From Nevskiaceae bacterium (GTDB lineage Bacteria > Pseudomonadota > Gammaproteobacteria > Nevskiales > Nevskiaceae): a DNA stretch of 64,000 nucleotides. Position numbers and translations under genes: made by a program. Positions 1-7,844 of the stretch are shown in pieces (the stretch's first letter is position 1; every line of letters starts with the position of its first letter). The notes below the pieces were generated by a model. The model had not been told where the DNA came from and ran no database searches. It saw nothing but the letters and a program-made list of their open reading frames with translations. Location: assembly GCA_004298465.1 (NCBI GenBank), contig SCRT01000018.1:62001-126000 (forward strand), given 5' to 3'.

Positions 1-1
1 G

Positions 2-424
2 GGCATGGCCGCGGATCCGCGCTTTGCCACGGCCCGGAGCCGGGTCGCGAACCGCCACGCGCTGGATACCGGCATCTCCGCGCACACGTCGCGGCTTACG
101 AAGGCGGAATTGCAGGCGAAGCTTGGGGGACAACTGCCGTTCGGACCGGTCATGGATGCGGCGGAGATCTTCGCCGATCCGCACTTCCGCGCGCGCCGCA
201 TGATCGTGCCGGTCGACTGCCCCGGCCTGAATCGCCCGATCGAAGTGGCAGGCGTGCCGGTGCGCATGACACGCACGCCGGGTGGTATCCGCCGCCGGGC
301 GCCGCGCCTTGGCGAGGACACCTGCGAAGTGCTGGGGGAATGCGGTTATTCGGCAGCCGAACTGGAAAGGTTGCGCCGCGATGGCGTCATCAGACAATGG
401 ATTCAAGGAGAGGAAGCATCATGA
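2..424 (+). CDS. Family III (CaiB/BaiF) CoA-transferase, C-terminal part
   Basis: About 140 C-terminal residues of a family III CoA-transferase; the N-terminal part, including the catalytic Asp, lies before the window. The stretch AAEIFADPHFRARRM followed by PVRMTRTPG and APRLGEDTCEVLGE is the usual closing block of this family. Such enzymes move CoA between a donor thioester and a carboxylic acid in the cytosol. The stop TGA overlaps the ATG of the next gene (ATGA at 421-424), so the two are translationally coupled and probably act in one pathway. The substrate cannot be read from this fragment. Confidence 0.85.
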   Translation, partial: GMAADPRFATARSRVANRHALDTGISAHTSRLTKAELQAKLGGQLPFGPVMDAAEIFADPHFRARRMIVPVDCPGLNRPIEVAGVPVRMTRTPGGIRRRAPRLGEDTCEVLGECGYSAAELERLRRDGVIRQWIQGEEAS

Positions 425-1335
425 CGGGACAACGTACACGGCGTTTGCGCCGCTGCCAGCTTTCGACGCCGGCGAGCAGCGACAAGATGCTGGTGAAGGC
501 TGCGGCGAGCGATGCGGATTTCGTGTTTCTCGACCTCGAGGATGCGGTTGCGCCGAAAGCCAAGCCCGCGGCGCGCGGCAATGCGGTGCGGGCGCTCCGG
601 GAACTGGACTGGGGCCGGAAGACGTGCTGCCTGCGCGTCAATGCGCTGGATACGCCGTACTGGCTGGATGACGTGATCGAGGTCGTGACCGGGGCGCGCG
701 AACGGCTCGACGTCATCATGGTGCCGAAAGTGATGCGGGCTTCCGACGTGCGGGTCTTCGACGCCGTGCTGACCCAGCTCGAACGCAAGCTGGGGCTGGA
801 GAAGCGCATCGGGCTGGATCTCCTGATCGAGGAAGTCCAGGCGTTGCAGAACGTTGAGGCGATCGCGACCTCCACGCCGCGCGTCGAGGCCCTGATCTTC
901 GGCATGGGCGACTATTCGGCGTCGCAGGGAATCGACATCCTGCGCCAGATGCAGGACCCGCTGTACCCCGGCGACATCTATCACTATGCGCGCTTCCGGC
1001 TTGTCATGGCCGCCCGCGCGGCGGGTCTCGACGCAGTGGACGGGCCGTGGGTCACGTTCCACGACACCGAAGGTTTCCGCACCGAGTGCCTGCGCGTGCG
1101 CAGCCTCGGCATGGCCGGCAAATGGGCGATCCATCCGTCGCAGATCGCCATCGCCAACGCGGTGTTCACGCCCGACCCGGAAGCCGTCGCCAAGGCGCGG
1201 CGCATCGCCGCGGCCTATGCCGAGGCCGAGGCACGCGGCGAGGGGGCCGTGGCCATCGACGGCATGATGCAGGATGCGGCTACGGTGCGGCTGCTGGGCA
1301 ACACGTTGGCGCTGGCAGACCTGCTGGGCATGTGA
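421..1335 (+). CDS. CitE-like HpcH/HpaI aldolase / (citra)malyl-CoA lyase-type protein
   Basis: 304 residues, the normal length for CitE-like lyases. Motifs in order: FVFLDLEDAVAPKAK near residue 35, the Arg in LRVNALDTPYW, the metal-binding Glu region in LLIEEVQALQNVE, GMGDYSAS and WAIHPSQI near the C-terminus. These lyases cleave or form C-C bonds of beta-hydroxyacyl-CoA such as malyl-, citramalyl- or 3-hydroxyacyl-CoA, using Mg2+. The ATG at 421 is chosen over an upstream in-frame ATG because it is preceded by AAGGAGAGG and overlaps the previous stop. Coupling to a CoA-transferase suggests a CoA-activated dicarboxylate route (inference); the exact acyl-CoA is unknown. Confidence 0.85.
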   Translation: MTGQRTRRLRRCQLSTPASSDKMLVKAAASDADFVFLDLEDAVAPKAKPAARGNAVRALRELDWGRKTCCLRVNALDTPYWLDDVIEVVTGARERLDVIMVPKVMRASDVRVFDAVLTQLERKLGLEKRIGLDLLIEEVQALQNVEAIATSTPRVEALIFGMGDYSASQGIDILRQMQDPLYPGDIYHYARFRLVMAARAAGLDAVDGPWVTFHDTEGFRTECLRVRSLGMAGKWAIHPSQIAIANAVFTPDPEAVAKARRIAAAYAEAEARGEGAVAIDGMMQDAATVRLLGNTLALADLLGM

Positions 1336-1339
1336 CGTC

Positions 1340-2161
1340 ATGGCGCGAGACGTCAAGACCGCACGGCGCGTGCTGGAAGTCTTCGAATACTTCGCCGAAC
1401 GGCAGACGCCGGCGACGCTGATGGAGGTTGCGCGCGCGCTCGGCTATCCGCAGTCCAGCGCCTCGGTGCTGCTGCGCGCGCTGGTCGAGCTGGGCTATCT
1501 GGACTACGACCGCGGGCGGCGCCTGTACGCGCCCAACGTGCGCCTGTCGCTGGTCGGCAACTGGGTGCACACCAGCAACGTCAATGGTGACTCCCTGTAC
1601 CGGCTGATGGAGCGCCTGCGGGCCGCGACCGGCGAAACCGTCATCCTGGGGTTGGAGCACGGCGCCCACGTGCAATACGGCTTCATCCTCGACGCAGAGC
1701 ACTACGCGGTGCGCTGGCACGTGAAGATCGGGACTTCCCGGCCGATGGTGCATGCGGCGCTCGGACAAATCCTCCTGGCCCACAAGCCGGTTGGGAAGCA
1801 GCGCTTGATCGTGACGCGGCTCAACGCCGAAAGTCCCGCGCACCTGCGCGTCGATTCCACCGCCTTCGAGCAGAAGTTGAAAAATATCCGGCGCGACGGT
1901 TATGCGGTCAGCGACAGCGTGCTGACCCCCGAGGCCGTAGTGTTCGCCATGATGCTGCCGAAGACCATGCGGGGGGTGGTGTCCGCGCCGAGCGCGGTGG
2001 GCGTCGGCGGGCCGGTGGGGCGCCTCAAGGCGCACCAGGACGAGATTCTCGAATTGATGCGGCGAACCATCGCCGAGGCCGCGGGGATTCCGGCCGGCGG
2101 CGATCGCGCGCCAGCGACGCGGGTCCCATTCCGGGACGACAAGAGGAAATCCGGTGACTGA
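1340..2161 (+). CDS. IclR-family transcriptional regulator
   Basis: 273 residues. An N-terminal winged helix (ARRVLEVFEYFAE then MEVARALGYPQSSASVLLRAL) is followed by a C-terminal IclR effector domain. IclR proteins usually sense a small carboxylic or aromatic metabolite. The ATG at 1340 lies four bases after the lyase stop. Its own stop lies inside the start of the acyl-CoA dehydrogenase gene (8 bp overlap). The regulator is therefore embedded in the operon it probably controls. The effector domain looks divergent, so the ligand is not predictable. Confidence 0.85.
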   Translation: MARDVKTARRVLEVFEYFAERQTPATLMEVARALGYPQSSASVLLRALVELGYLDYDRGRRLYAPNVRLSLVGNWVHTSNVNGDSLYRLMERLRAATGETVILGLEHGAHVQYGFILDAEHYAVRWHVKIGTSRPMVHAALGQILLAHKPVGKQRLIVTRLNAESPAHLRVDSTAFEQKLKNIRRDGYAVSDSVLTPEAVVFAMMLPKTMRGVVSAPSAVGVGGPVGRLKAHQDEILELMRRTIAEAAGIPAGGDRAPATRVPFRDDKRKSGD

Positions 2162-3341
2162 TACACACGGCTACATGACCGAAGAGCGGCGGATGATCCA
2201 GGAATCGGCGCGCGATTTCGCGATGCACGAAGTCCTGCCGGCCGCCAACCGGCTGGATCCGGAAGGCGGCGAGATCCCGCAGTCCATCCGCGACAAGATG
2301 GGCGAGCTCGGTTACTTCGGCATTCTGATCCCGGAGAAATTCGGCGGGCTCGGCCTCGGGTGTTTCGAGTACTGCCTGGTGGCGGAAGAGCTCGCCCGCG
2401 CATGGATGAGCGTGTCCAGCCTGATCGCCCGCGGCAACAGTTTCTACAAGTCGATCGGCGCCACGACGCCGGAAGGCCAGCGCGAGCGGATCGAGCGCAT
2501 GGCGCGCGGCGAATACCTTGGCGCCTTGGCCATGTCGGAGCCGCAGACCGGCTCCGACGTCGCGTCGCTGAAGACGCGCGCGCACCGGGAAGGCGACGAG
2601 TGGGTGGTTTCAGGCGCGAAATACTGGTGCACCTTCGCCGACGGCGCCGACTTCCTTTACGTGATGGCGCGCACATCGGAGGAGGCGGCGAAGCATCGCG
2701 GCATCACCGGCATCCTGATGGAGAAGCCGCGGGGCGAATTGCCTCGCGGGGTAAGCGGGCAGCCGGTTCCGAAGATCGGTTATCGCGGCTGGAAGACCTG
2801 GGAACTGGCGTTCGATGCGGCGCGGGCACCCGTCGTCGTCGCGGAAGACCAGATCGGCAAGGGTTTCTATTCCGTGCTCAACATGATGGAGACGGCGCGT
2901 GCGCATACCGCCGCGCGGGCCATCGGCCTGGCGCGCGGGGCCCTGGAGGACGCGATCGCCTACGCCATGGACCGCACGCAGTTCGACCGTCCGATCGCCG
3001 AATTCCAGGCCATCCGCTTCAAGATCGCACACATGGCGGCGGAAATCGAGGCGGCGCGCCAGTTGATGTACTCGGTCTGCGACGCCATCGACCACGGGCA
3101 GCGCTGTGACCGCGAAGCCGCGATGGCGAAATACTTCGCCACGGAGATGGCGGAACGCGCGACCAGCGAGGCGATGCAGATTTTCGGCGGCGCCGGGTAT
3201 ACCACGCTGCACGCCGTGGAACGCTACTGGCGCGATGCCCGGTTGACGAAGATCTTCGAGGGCAGCTCGGAGATCCAGTTGCGGATCATCTCGGATCATC
3301 TGCTTGGCAAGCCGGCGGATGCGCATGCCGGACATAACTGA
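2154..3341 (+). CDS. Acyl-CoA dehydrogenase
   Basis: 395 residues with the three-part acyl-CoA dehydrogenase fold: N-terminal helical domain, the FAD-contacting segment LAMSEPQTGSDVASLKT near 125-140, and the C-terminal helical domain with IFGGAGYT and IFEGSSEIQLRI. The last region is where FAD contacts occur in the family. It desaturates an acyl-CoA at C2-C3 and passes electrons to ETF. The start is GTG at 2154, preceded by AAGAGGAAAT, and overlaps the iclR end. The position between a CoA-transferase/lyase pair and an aldehyde dehydrogenase suggests a role in the same catabolic pathway; chain-length specificity is unknown. Confidence 0.9.
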   Translation: MTDTHGYMTEERRMIQESARDFAMHEVLPAANRLDPEGGEIPQSIRDKMGELGYFGILIPEKFGGLGLGCFEYCLVAEELARAWMSVSSLIARGNSFYKSIGATTPEGQRERIERMARGEYLGALAMSEPQTGSDVASLKTRAHREGDEWVVSGAKYWCTFADGADFLYVMARTSEEAAKHRGITGILMEKPRGELPRGVSGQPVPKIGYRGWKTWELAFDAARAPVVVAEDQIGKGFYSVLNMMETARAHTAARAIGLARGALEDAIAYAMDRTQFDRPIAEFQAIRFKIAHMAAEIEAARQLMYSVCDAIDHGQRCDREAAMAKYFATEMAERATSEAMQIFGGAGYTTLHAVERYWRDARLTKIFEGSSEIQLRIISDHLLGKPADAHAGHN

Positions 3342-3361
3342 CATCTGGAAGAGGACGCGCG

Positions 3362-4807
3362 ATGGAACTGAAAGCCCGATACGCCCACTTCGTGGGCGGG
3401 GCGTGGATGGAGCCGGAAGGCGGCCGTTACATCGACAGCCTGAATCCGCACGACGGAACGTGCGTCACGCAGATAGCGGCGGGGTCCGCCGCGGACGTGG
3501 AGCGGGCCGTCGCGGCGGCGGTACGGGTGCGCCGCGAGTGGGGAGAGATGCGCCCTTTCGAACGCGGTAGGCGGCTGACGCGGCTCGGACGGCTGATCCG
3601 CGATCACCTGGATGTGCTGGCGCATGCCGAATCGCTCGAGATCGGCATGCCCCCGGCGCTGGCGCGCGCCACGATCACGGGCGCCGCCGATTATTTCGAG
3701 TACTACGGCGGCCTGGCGCCGAGCGTGCAGGGCGAGCAGATTCCCATCCTGGCGGATCAGCACGTCTACACGCGCCACGAGCCGCTCGGCGTGGTCGGCG
3801 TCGTCACTCCATGGAATGCACCACTCAACCAGGCGGCGCGCGACTGCGCCCCGGCGCTGGCGGTGGGCAACTGCGTGCTGCACAAGCCGAGCGAGATCAG
3901 CTCGGTCACGGCGCTGATGGTCGCCGAGCTGGCGATCGAAGCCGGTCTGCCGGCCGGTGTCTACAACGTGGTGACGGGCTACGGGCGCGAGGTCGGCATT
4001 CCGCTCGTGGAGCATCCGGACGTGGCCAAGATCGCATTCACCGGTTCCGTTCCCACCGGCATCGACATCGCGGTCCGCGCGGCGAAGAAGATCATGCCGG
4101 TTACCTTGGAGCTGGGGGGCAAGTCGCCGGACATCATCTTCGCGGACGCGGATCTGCCGGTGGCGGTGCGGGGCGCGGCCGCGGGGTTCGTGCTCAACAC
4201 CGGGCAGATCTGCTTTGCCGGGTCGCGCGTGCTCGTGCAGCGTGCGGTATACGACGCCGTTGCCGAAGGCATGGCCGCCGCACTGGGGAAGATTCCCGTG
4301 GGTCGGGATGAATCTTTCCCGTGCCTTGGCCCGCTGGCCTCGCAGGCCCAGTACGACAAGGTATTGGGCTATTTCGACGTGGCGAGGGATGCCGGCATGC
4401 GGTTGCTGGCCGGCGGTGCCCGCAGTGCGGACCCGGAACTCGCGCAGGGCCTGTACGTGCAGCCGACGCTGTATGGCGAAGTGGACAACGGCATGCGCTT
4501 GGCACGCGAGGAGATCTTCGGGCCGGTCGGCGTGCTCATTCCGTTCGAGGATGAGGAGGAGGCTATCGCCATCGCGAACGATACGGACTACGGGCTCGTC
4601 GCCGGCGTCTGGACGCGGGACCTGGGACGGGCGCATCGCGTCGCCGCACGCCTGGAAGCCGGGCAGGTGTTCGTGAACCACTACGGCATCAGCCCGATGG
4701 AGGCTCCGTTCGGGGGCTACAAGAAGTCCGGCATCGGCCGCGAAAAGGGCATGGCTGCGCTCAAGCACAACACCCGGATCAAGAGCGTGACGATGAAACT
4801 GGATTGA
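3362..4807 (+). CDS. NAD(P)-dependent aldehyde dehydrogenase
   Basis: 481 residues, typical of the ALDH superfamily. Visible elements: TPWNAPL (coenzyme-binding Asn region), the catalytic Glu in LELGGKSP, the catalytic Cys in NTGQICFAGSRV, and EEIFGPVG and PFGGYKKSGIGRE near the C-terminus. It oxidises an aldehyde to the acid. It sits 20 bp after the acyl-CoA dehydrogenase with ATG at 3362 and GGAAGAGG just upstream, so it is the last gene of the plus-strand operon. It converges on the hydrolase gene at 4864. A styrene-degradation-like role with the isomerase gene at 6289 is only a hypothesis. Confidence 0.92.
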   Translation: MELKARYAHFVGGAWMEPEGGRYIDSLNPHDGTCVTQIAAGSAADVERAVAAAVRVRREWGEMRPFERGRRLTRLGRLIRDHLDVLAHAESLEIGMPPALARATITGAADYFEYYGGLAPSVQGEQIPILADQHVYTRHEPLGVVGVVTPWNAPLNQAARDCAPALAVGNCVLHKPSEISSVTALMVAELAIEAGLPAGVYNVVTGYGREVGIPLVEHPDVAKIAFTGSVPTGIDIAVRAAKKIMPVTLELGGKSPDIIFADADLPVAVRGAAAGFVLNTGQICFAGSRVLVQRAVYDAVAEGMAAALGKIPVGRDESFPCLGPLASQAQYDKVLGYFDVARDAGMRLLAGGARSADPELAQGLYVQPTLYGEVDNGMRLAREEIFGPVGVLIPFEDEEEAIAIANDTDYGLVAGVWTRDLGRAHRVAARLEAGQVFVNHYGISPMEAPFGGYKKSGIGREKGMAALKHNTRIKSVTMKLD

Positions 4808-4863
4808 AGCGCCGGAGTGCGCGCCGCCTGCCGCGCGCGATGGCTGGAACGGCCCCGCTGCGG

Positions 4864-5751
4864 TTATCCGCGCGGGGCGCCGCGTTTCTCTGCGATGTCC
4901 TCCAGTACTGGCAACAGATATCGGCGGAAGCTCGCGTAGTCTTCGGACATCCCGAAGTGGCCCATGCCTTTCATGGGCGTGAAGTGCGAGCCGGCCACGG
5001 CGTCGGCCAGCGCCTTGGTTTCCGCCGGTGACGTCGTCGGATCGTATTCCCCGGTCAGGAAATACACGGCGACGCGCTGCGTGTCGATCCCCGCGGCGTC
5101 CGCTGCGGTCATGGTGTGGTCGTTGAAGTAGTAGTGCAGGTCGCCCTTGAAGACCGCCGGGGCGTTGGAACTGTAGACGTAGGTCGTTTCCCGTACGCTC
5201 GGCTCCGGGCTGTGCGGCCCGCACAGCCCGCGCATCGACGCGCCCTTGAAGTCGTTGCCGATGCGGGGGTGGTGCAGGTAGGAAAGATGGTGCTGCATGG
5301 CGGCGGATAATTCCGGCGCGAAGCCGAGGCCGGACTGCACGCCGATCACGGCGCTGTAGAGGTCGGGGCGTTCCAGCGCGAGGTCCGGCGCCAGGTGCCC
5401 GCCGACGGAACAGCCGAGATAGGCCGGGGCGTCGAGTTCCAGCGCCCTACACAACGCTCCGTGGAATGCGAGCAGGAATTCCTTGGTCAGCCGGTATTCC
5501 TGTTTCCACCATTCAACGCCTTCGGGCGGAATGGATTTGCCGTGGAAGGGCAGGTCGGCCGCGATGACGCGGAAGCGGCCCGTCACGGCCGGATCGTTCA
5601 TGAGATGCCGCCACTGGCGGGTGTCCGCGCCGGCGGTGTGCTGGCACACCAGCGGGATGCCGGCTCCGGCCTGCTCGACGTAGACGCGGTATTGCGTGCC
5701 CAGGACGTCGAGGCGCAGGTAGCGGCCTTCGATCGGTTCAAGCCGGGACAT
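4864..5751 (-). CDS. Alpha/beta hydrolase
   Basis: 295 residues. The oxyanion region lies near QHTAGADTRQWRHL, the nucleophile elbow is GCSVGG (G-x-S-x-G, near residue 119), the acid is probably the Asp in TGEYDPTTSP, and the catalytic His is in KGMGHFGMSEDY. It probably hydrolyses an ester, lactone or C-C bond. The start overlaps the end of the upstream SCP2-like gene by 14 bp, so the two are likely co-translated. A GCCCCGC/GCGGGGC inverted repeat (4852-4878) at its 3' end may terminate transcription between the converging genes. The substrate is unknown. Confidence 0.85.
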   Translation of the reverse strand: MSRLEPIEGRYLRLDVLGTQYRVYVEQAGAGIPLVCQHTAGADTRQWRHLMNDPAVTGRFRVIAADLPFHGKSIPPEGVEWWKQEYRLTKEFLLAFHGALCRALELDAPAYLGCSVGGHLAPDLALERPDLYSAVIGVQSGLGFAPELSAAMQHHLSYLHHPRIGNDFKGASMRGLCGPHSPEPSVRETTYVYSSNAPAVFKGDLHYYFNDHTMTAADAAGIDTQRVAVYFLTGEYDPTTSPAETKALADAVAGSHFTPMKGMGHFGMSEDYASFRRYLLPVLEDIAEKRGAPRG

Positions 5752-6151
5752 GGGCGCCTCCGGCCGGGTTCTGTGCCTGGCGCATCAGATCCACCATGCG
5801 CGACAGCGCGTCGAGCGACGAGAACGCCGCTTCCAGATTGCCGTCGAAGTATAGGTTGCGGCGGAACATGGCGGCGTAGAGATGGTGGTAGAACGGTGGC
5901 GGAGTCGGCTGCAGCAGCTTGGCCCAGGCATCGGCCGTGCCGGAGATCGTGAAGTCGGAAGCTTGGAGGAACGGCGCGAACCTTGCGTCCGTGACCTGCC
6001 CGTCCTCGATGCGGAAAGTGGTTCCCGCCGCGTCGGCGCGCAAGTGGACGTCGTAGCGCATGGCGCGCGCCGCGAGCCGGAACTCCGGGTCCGCGTTCAC
6101 GCTCTGCGCCAGTGCCGCCAGCCTGGCGGGCTCCAGAAAGACCAGGGCCAT
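5738..6151 (-). CDS. Small SCP2-like (sterol-carrier-fold) protein, hypothetical
   Basis: 137 residues. The central part (AGTTFRIEDGQVTDARF, then FTISGTADAWAKLLQ) has the beta-strand pattern of SCP2 lipid-binding domains, and GNLEAAFSSLDALSRMVDLM resembles the closing helix. No enzyme motif, signal peptide or membrane segment is visible. It may present a hydrophobic ligand to the hydrolase, whose gene overlaps its 3' end by 14 bp. The family call rests on pattern similarity only; an unrelated small cytosolic protein remains possible. Confidence 0.6.
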   Translation of the reverse strand: MALVFLEPARLAALAQSVNADPEFRLAARAMRYDVHLRADAAGTTFRIEDGQVTDARFAPFLQASDFTISGTADAWAKLLQPTPPPFYHHLYAAMFRRNLYFDGNLEAAFSSLDALSRMVDLMRQAQNPAGGAHVPA

Positions 6152-6288
6152 GGATTCTCCTCGTCGTGGCGTGCTTCAGGCGGATAGTGCCACGCCGCCC
6201 GCAGTGCGGGCGCAAGAGGTCCGAGATATCACCTCCGTGATATCCGGTATCGGCCGCGTTCGTTACGGAGAGATGTGGACGACCGGGG

Positions 6289-6819
6289 TCAGTCTCCTTG
6301 CGTGGAGCTGGACCGGAACGGGCTGAACGCGAGGATGAAGATGGCAATGAACAGCGTGACGGCGCCGAGCAACGCGGGGGCGAAGGCAAGCGCTCCCGCG
6401 AAGTTGCCGGGGCCGGTGCGGTTGCCGCCGAGGGTCAGGCCGTGGTTGTGGGCAAACAGGCCGAAGAAATAGAACGCGAAATTGCCCCACACGGCGATGA
6501 TGGTGCCCCAGCTTACACAGGCCGCCTTGCGCGGCGTAAGTGCGAAGCGGCGCATGGCCAGGCCGATGATGATTGCCATCAAGCCGTTCATCAGCATGCC
6601 GAGGTGTACGGCTTTCCAGCCCGCCGGCGTCCCTGGGAAGTCGAGCTGGAAGAACACCGGCAGGGGTGACAGCGAAATACCGCCGAGCATGGAGAACACC
6701 AGCCCGAAGCCGCCGACAAGGCCGACGAGGACTGCAAACAGCCCGTTCCGAATGGTGCGCTGCCGCGCGGTCTGAATGGCATCGACAGCCACGGTGCGGG
6801 TATCGGTGGTGGTGTTCAT
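6289..6819 (-). CDS. Styrene-oxide-isomerase-like (StyC-like) four-helix membrane protein
   Basis: 176 residues with four hydrophobic helices. From memory of StyC, the resemblance is colinear: the segment PAGWKAVHLGMLMNGLM matches the StyC segment around its heme-ligand His and nearby Asn (His then Asn six residues later), and NFAFYFFG...HNHGLTLGGNRTGPGNF matches its FY...NRGLTFGPNQFGPG block. StyC binds heme b and isomerises styrene oxide to phenylacetaldehyde in the inner membrane. An Asp thought important in StyC aligns with Ala here, so the substrate or rate may differ. The start ATG overlaps the stop of the PF10118-type gene upstream (6816-6819), giving strong coupling. The family call is fairly firm, the reaction is inferred. 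Confidence 0.72.
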   Translation of the reverse strand: MNTTTDTRTVAVDAIQTARQRTIRNGLFAVLVGLVGGFGLVFSMLGGISLSPLPVFFQLDFPGTPAGWKAVHLGMLMNGLMAIIIGLAMRRFALTPRKAACVSWGTIIAVWGNFAFYFFGLFAHNHGLTLGGNRTGPGNFAGALAFAPALLGAVTLFIAIFILAFSPFRSSSTQGD

Positions 6820-7727
6820 GCGGCAATCGACTCCGGGGCCAGTTTCATGATCTCTGCCATTTTTGCGCGATCGATTTCCAGCACGTCGCCGCCGGCTTTC
6901 TCGTAGCGGCGCCAGGCGATCTGGATCGGATTTTGCTGGCGTGTGACGAGCGGATGCTTGCGCGGGTGGTAGCCCTTGCGCAGCACCGGCAGGGCATGCC
7001 ACACGAAGCGCAGCAGCAACCCGGTGCAGGAAGCGAGGCTCTTGACGGCCTTGACCGGATTCGACATCCACCCCTCCACCCGCGCCATGTGGGTGTAGGC
7101 CTTGTAGGTCTCGCGCACCATGTGGGTGACGGTGACGACAATCATCCAGCGGCGGTACCACTCGCAATCGCCAAACAGCTTCTGGTAGACCTCGAAGGCC
7201 ACGGCCCCGTGCTCGACTTCTTCCACCTGATGCCAGACGAACATCGCCTTGATCGTGGGATCGGAATCTACCAGCCACTTGTTGTAGTTCTGCAGGATGA
7301 TGGCACCGGCGAGGAACGTGAAAGTCTCGTAGCCGGCGGTATAGCCCACGAGCTGCTTGAGCGTGTCGGTCTTTGCCTTCTTCGTGTAGTACCGGTCGTT
7401 GTAGTCGCACAGGGCAGGGACTTTCGGGTAGTGCTGCTTCATCGACGCGTAGTATTCGACGAAAACCTTCGCATGGTTCGCTTCCTGGCCGACGATGGCA
7501 CGCATGTCGCGAAGCAGCTGCGGATCGTCAACATGCGGCATGGCCGCGCGCATGGATTTGACGAGGTAGTGTTCAAAATACGGTACGTGCAGTACGAACG
7601 CGTTGAAGAACAAGGCGAAGCGCGGGTTCGTCCGGCTCCAGACGAAATCCCGTTTCTGATCCGAAAGCGCAAACCGCAGCGGGCGAACCGGAAAGCCGTC
7701 CATCGGATGTGCATTGATCGTATCCAT
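6816..7727 (-). CDS. PF10118-type ferritin-like 'metal-dependent hydrolase'
   Basis: 303 residues, a predicted all-helical protein of the family annotated as predicted metal-dependent hydrolase (COG3687/PF10118). Likely metal ligands are visible: E and H in IVGQEANHAKVF, E in GYETFTFLAG, and E/H in WHQVEEVEHGAVAFE. This is a ferritin-like carboxylate-bridged diiron pattern. The activity of the family is not established to my knowledge; an oxygenase role is as compatible with the ligands as hydrolysis. No signal peptide. It is the first gene of a minus-strand operon and overlaps the StyC-like gene by 4 bp. GGAGGAGATACTC lies upstream of the ATG as a good ribosome site. Confidence 0.8.
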   Translation of the reverse strand: MDTINAHPMDGFPVRPLRFALSDQKRDFVWSRTNPRFALFFNAFVLHVPYFEHYLVKSMRAAMPHVDDPQLLRDMRAIVGQEANHAKVFVEYYASMKQHYPKVPALCDYNDRYYTKKAKTDTLKQLVGYTAGYETFTFLAGAIILQNYNKWLVDSDPTIKAMFVWHQVEEVEHGAVAFEVYQKLFGDCEWYRRWMIVVTVTHMVRETYKAYTHMARVEGWMSNPVKAVKSLASCTGLLLRFVWHALPVLRKGYHPRKHPLVTRQQNPIQIAWRRYEKAGGDVLEIDRAKMAEIMKLAPESIAA

Positions 7728-7790
7728 GAGTATCTCCTCCAGAAACGCATGTTGCGATTGCCTACAGCCAATTTAACGTGATTCGCGGCG

Positions 7791-7813
7791 TAAGAAACCC
7801 ATCATTCGATGGG
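7791..7813 (-). terminator. Rho-independent terminator of the LuxR/MalT-type gene
   Basis: On the minus strand, after the regulator stop at 7845, the stem CCCATC/GATGGG with loop GAAT (7798-7813) is followed by TTTCTTA. The short stem and T-rich tail fit a weak intrinsic terminator. It insulates the regulator from the PF10118-type gene, which runs in the same direction. Confidence 0.55.
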
Positions 7814-7844
7814 GTGGGTTGAGCGCCATGACAGCGGCCGCGAT

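Noticed and set aside
4852-4878. GCCCCGC/GCGGGGC repeat as a certain terminator
   Set aside because: It overlaps the end of the hydrolase gene and lacks a T-run; mentioned only in the gene entry.
3296-5224. 642-codon minus-strand frame across the aldehyde dehydrogenase and hydrolase genes
   Set aside because: Antisense shadow in GC-rich DNA; low-complexity Arg/His/Ala content and no family resemblance, while both real genes are well supported.
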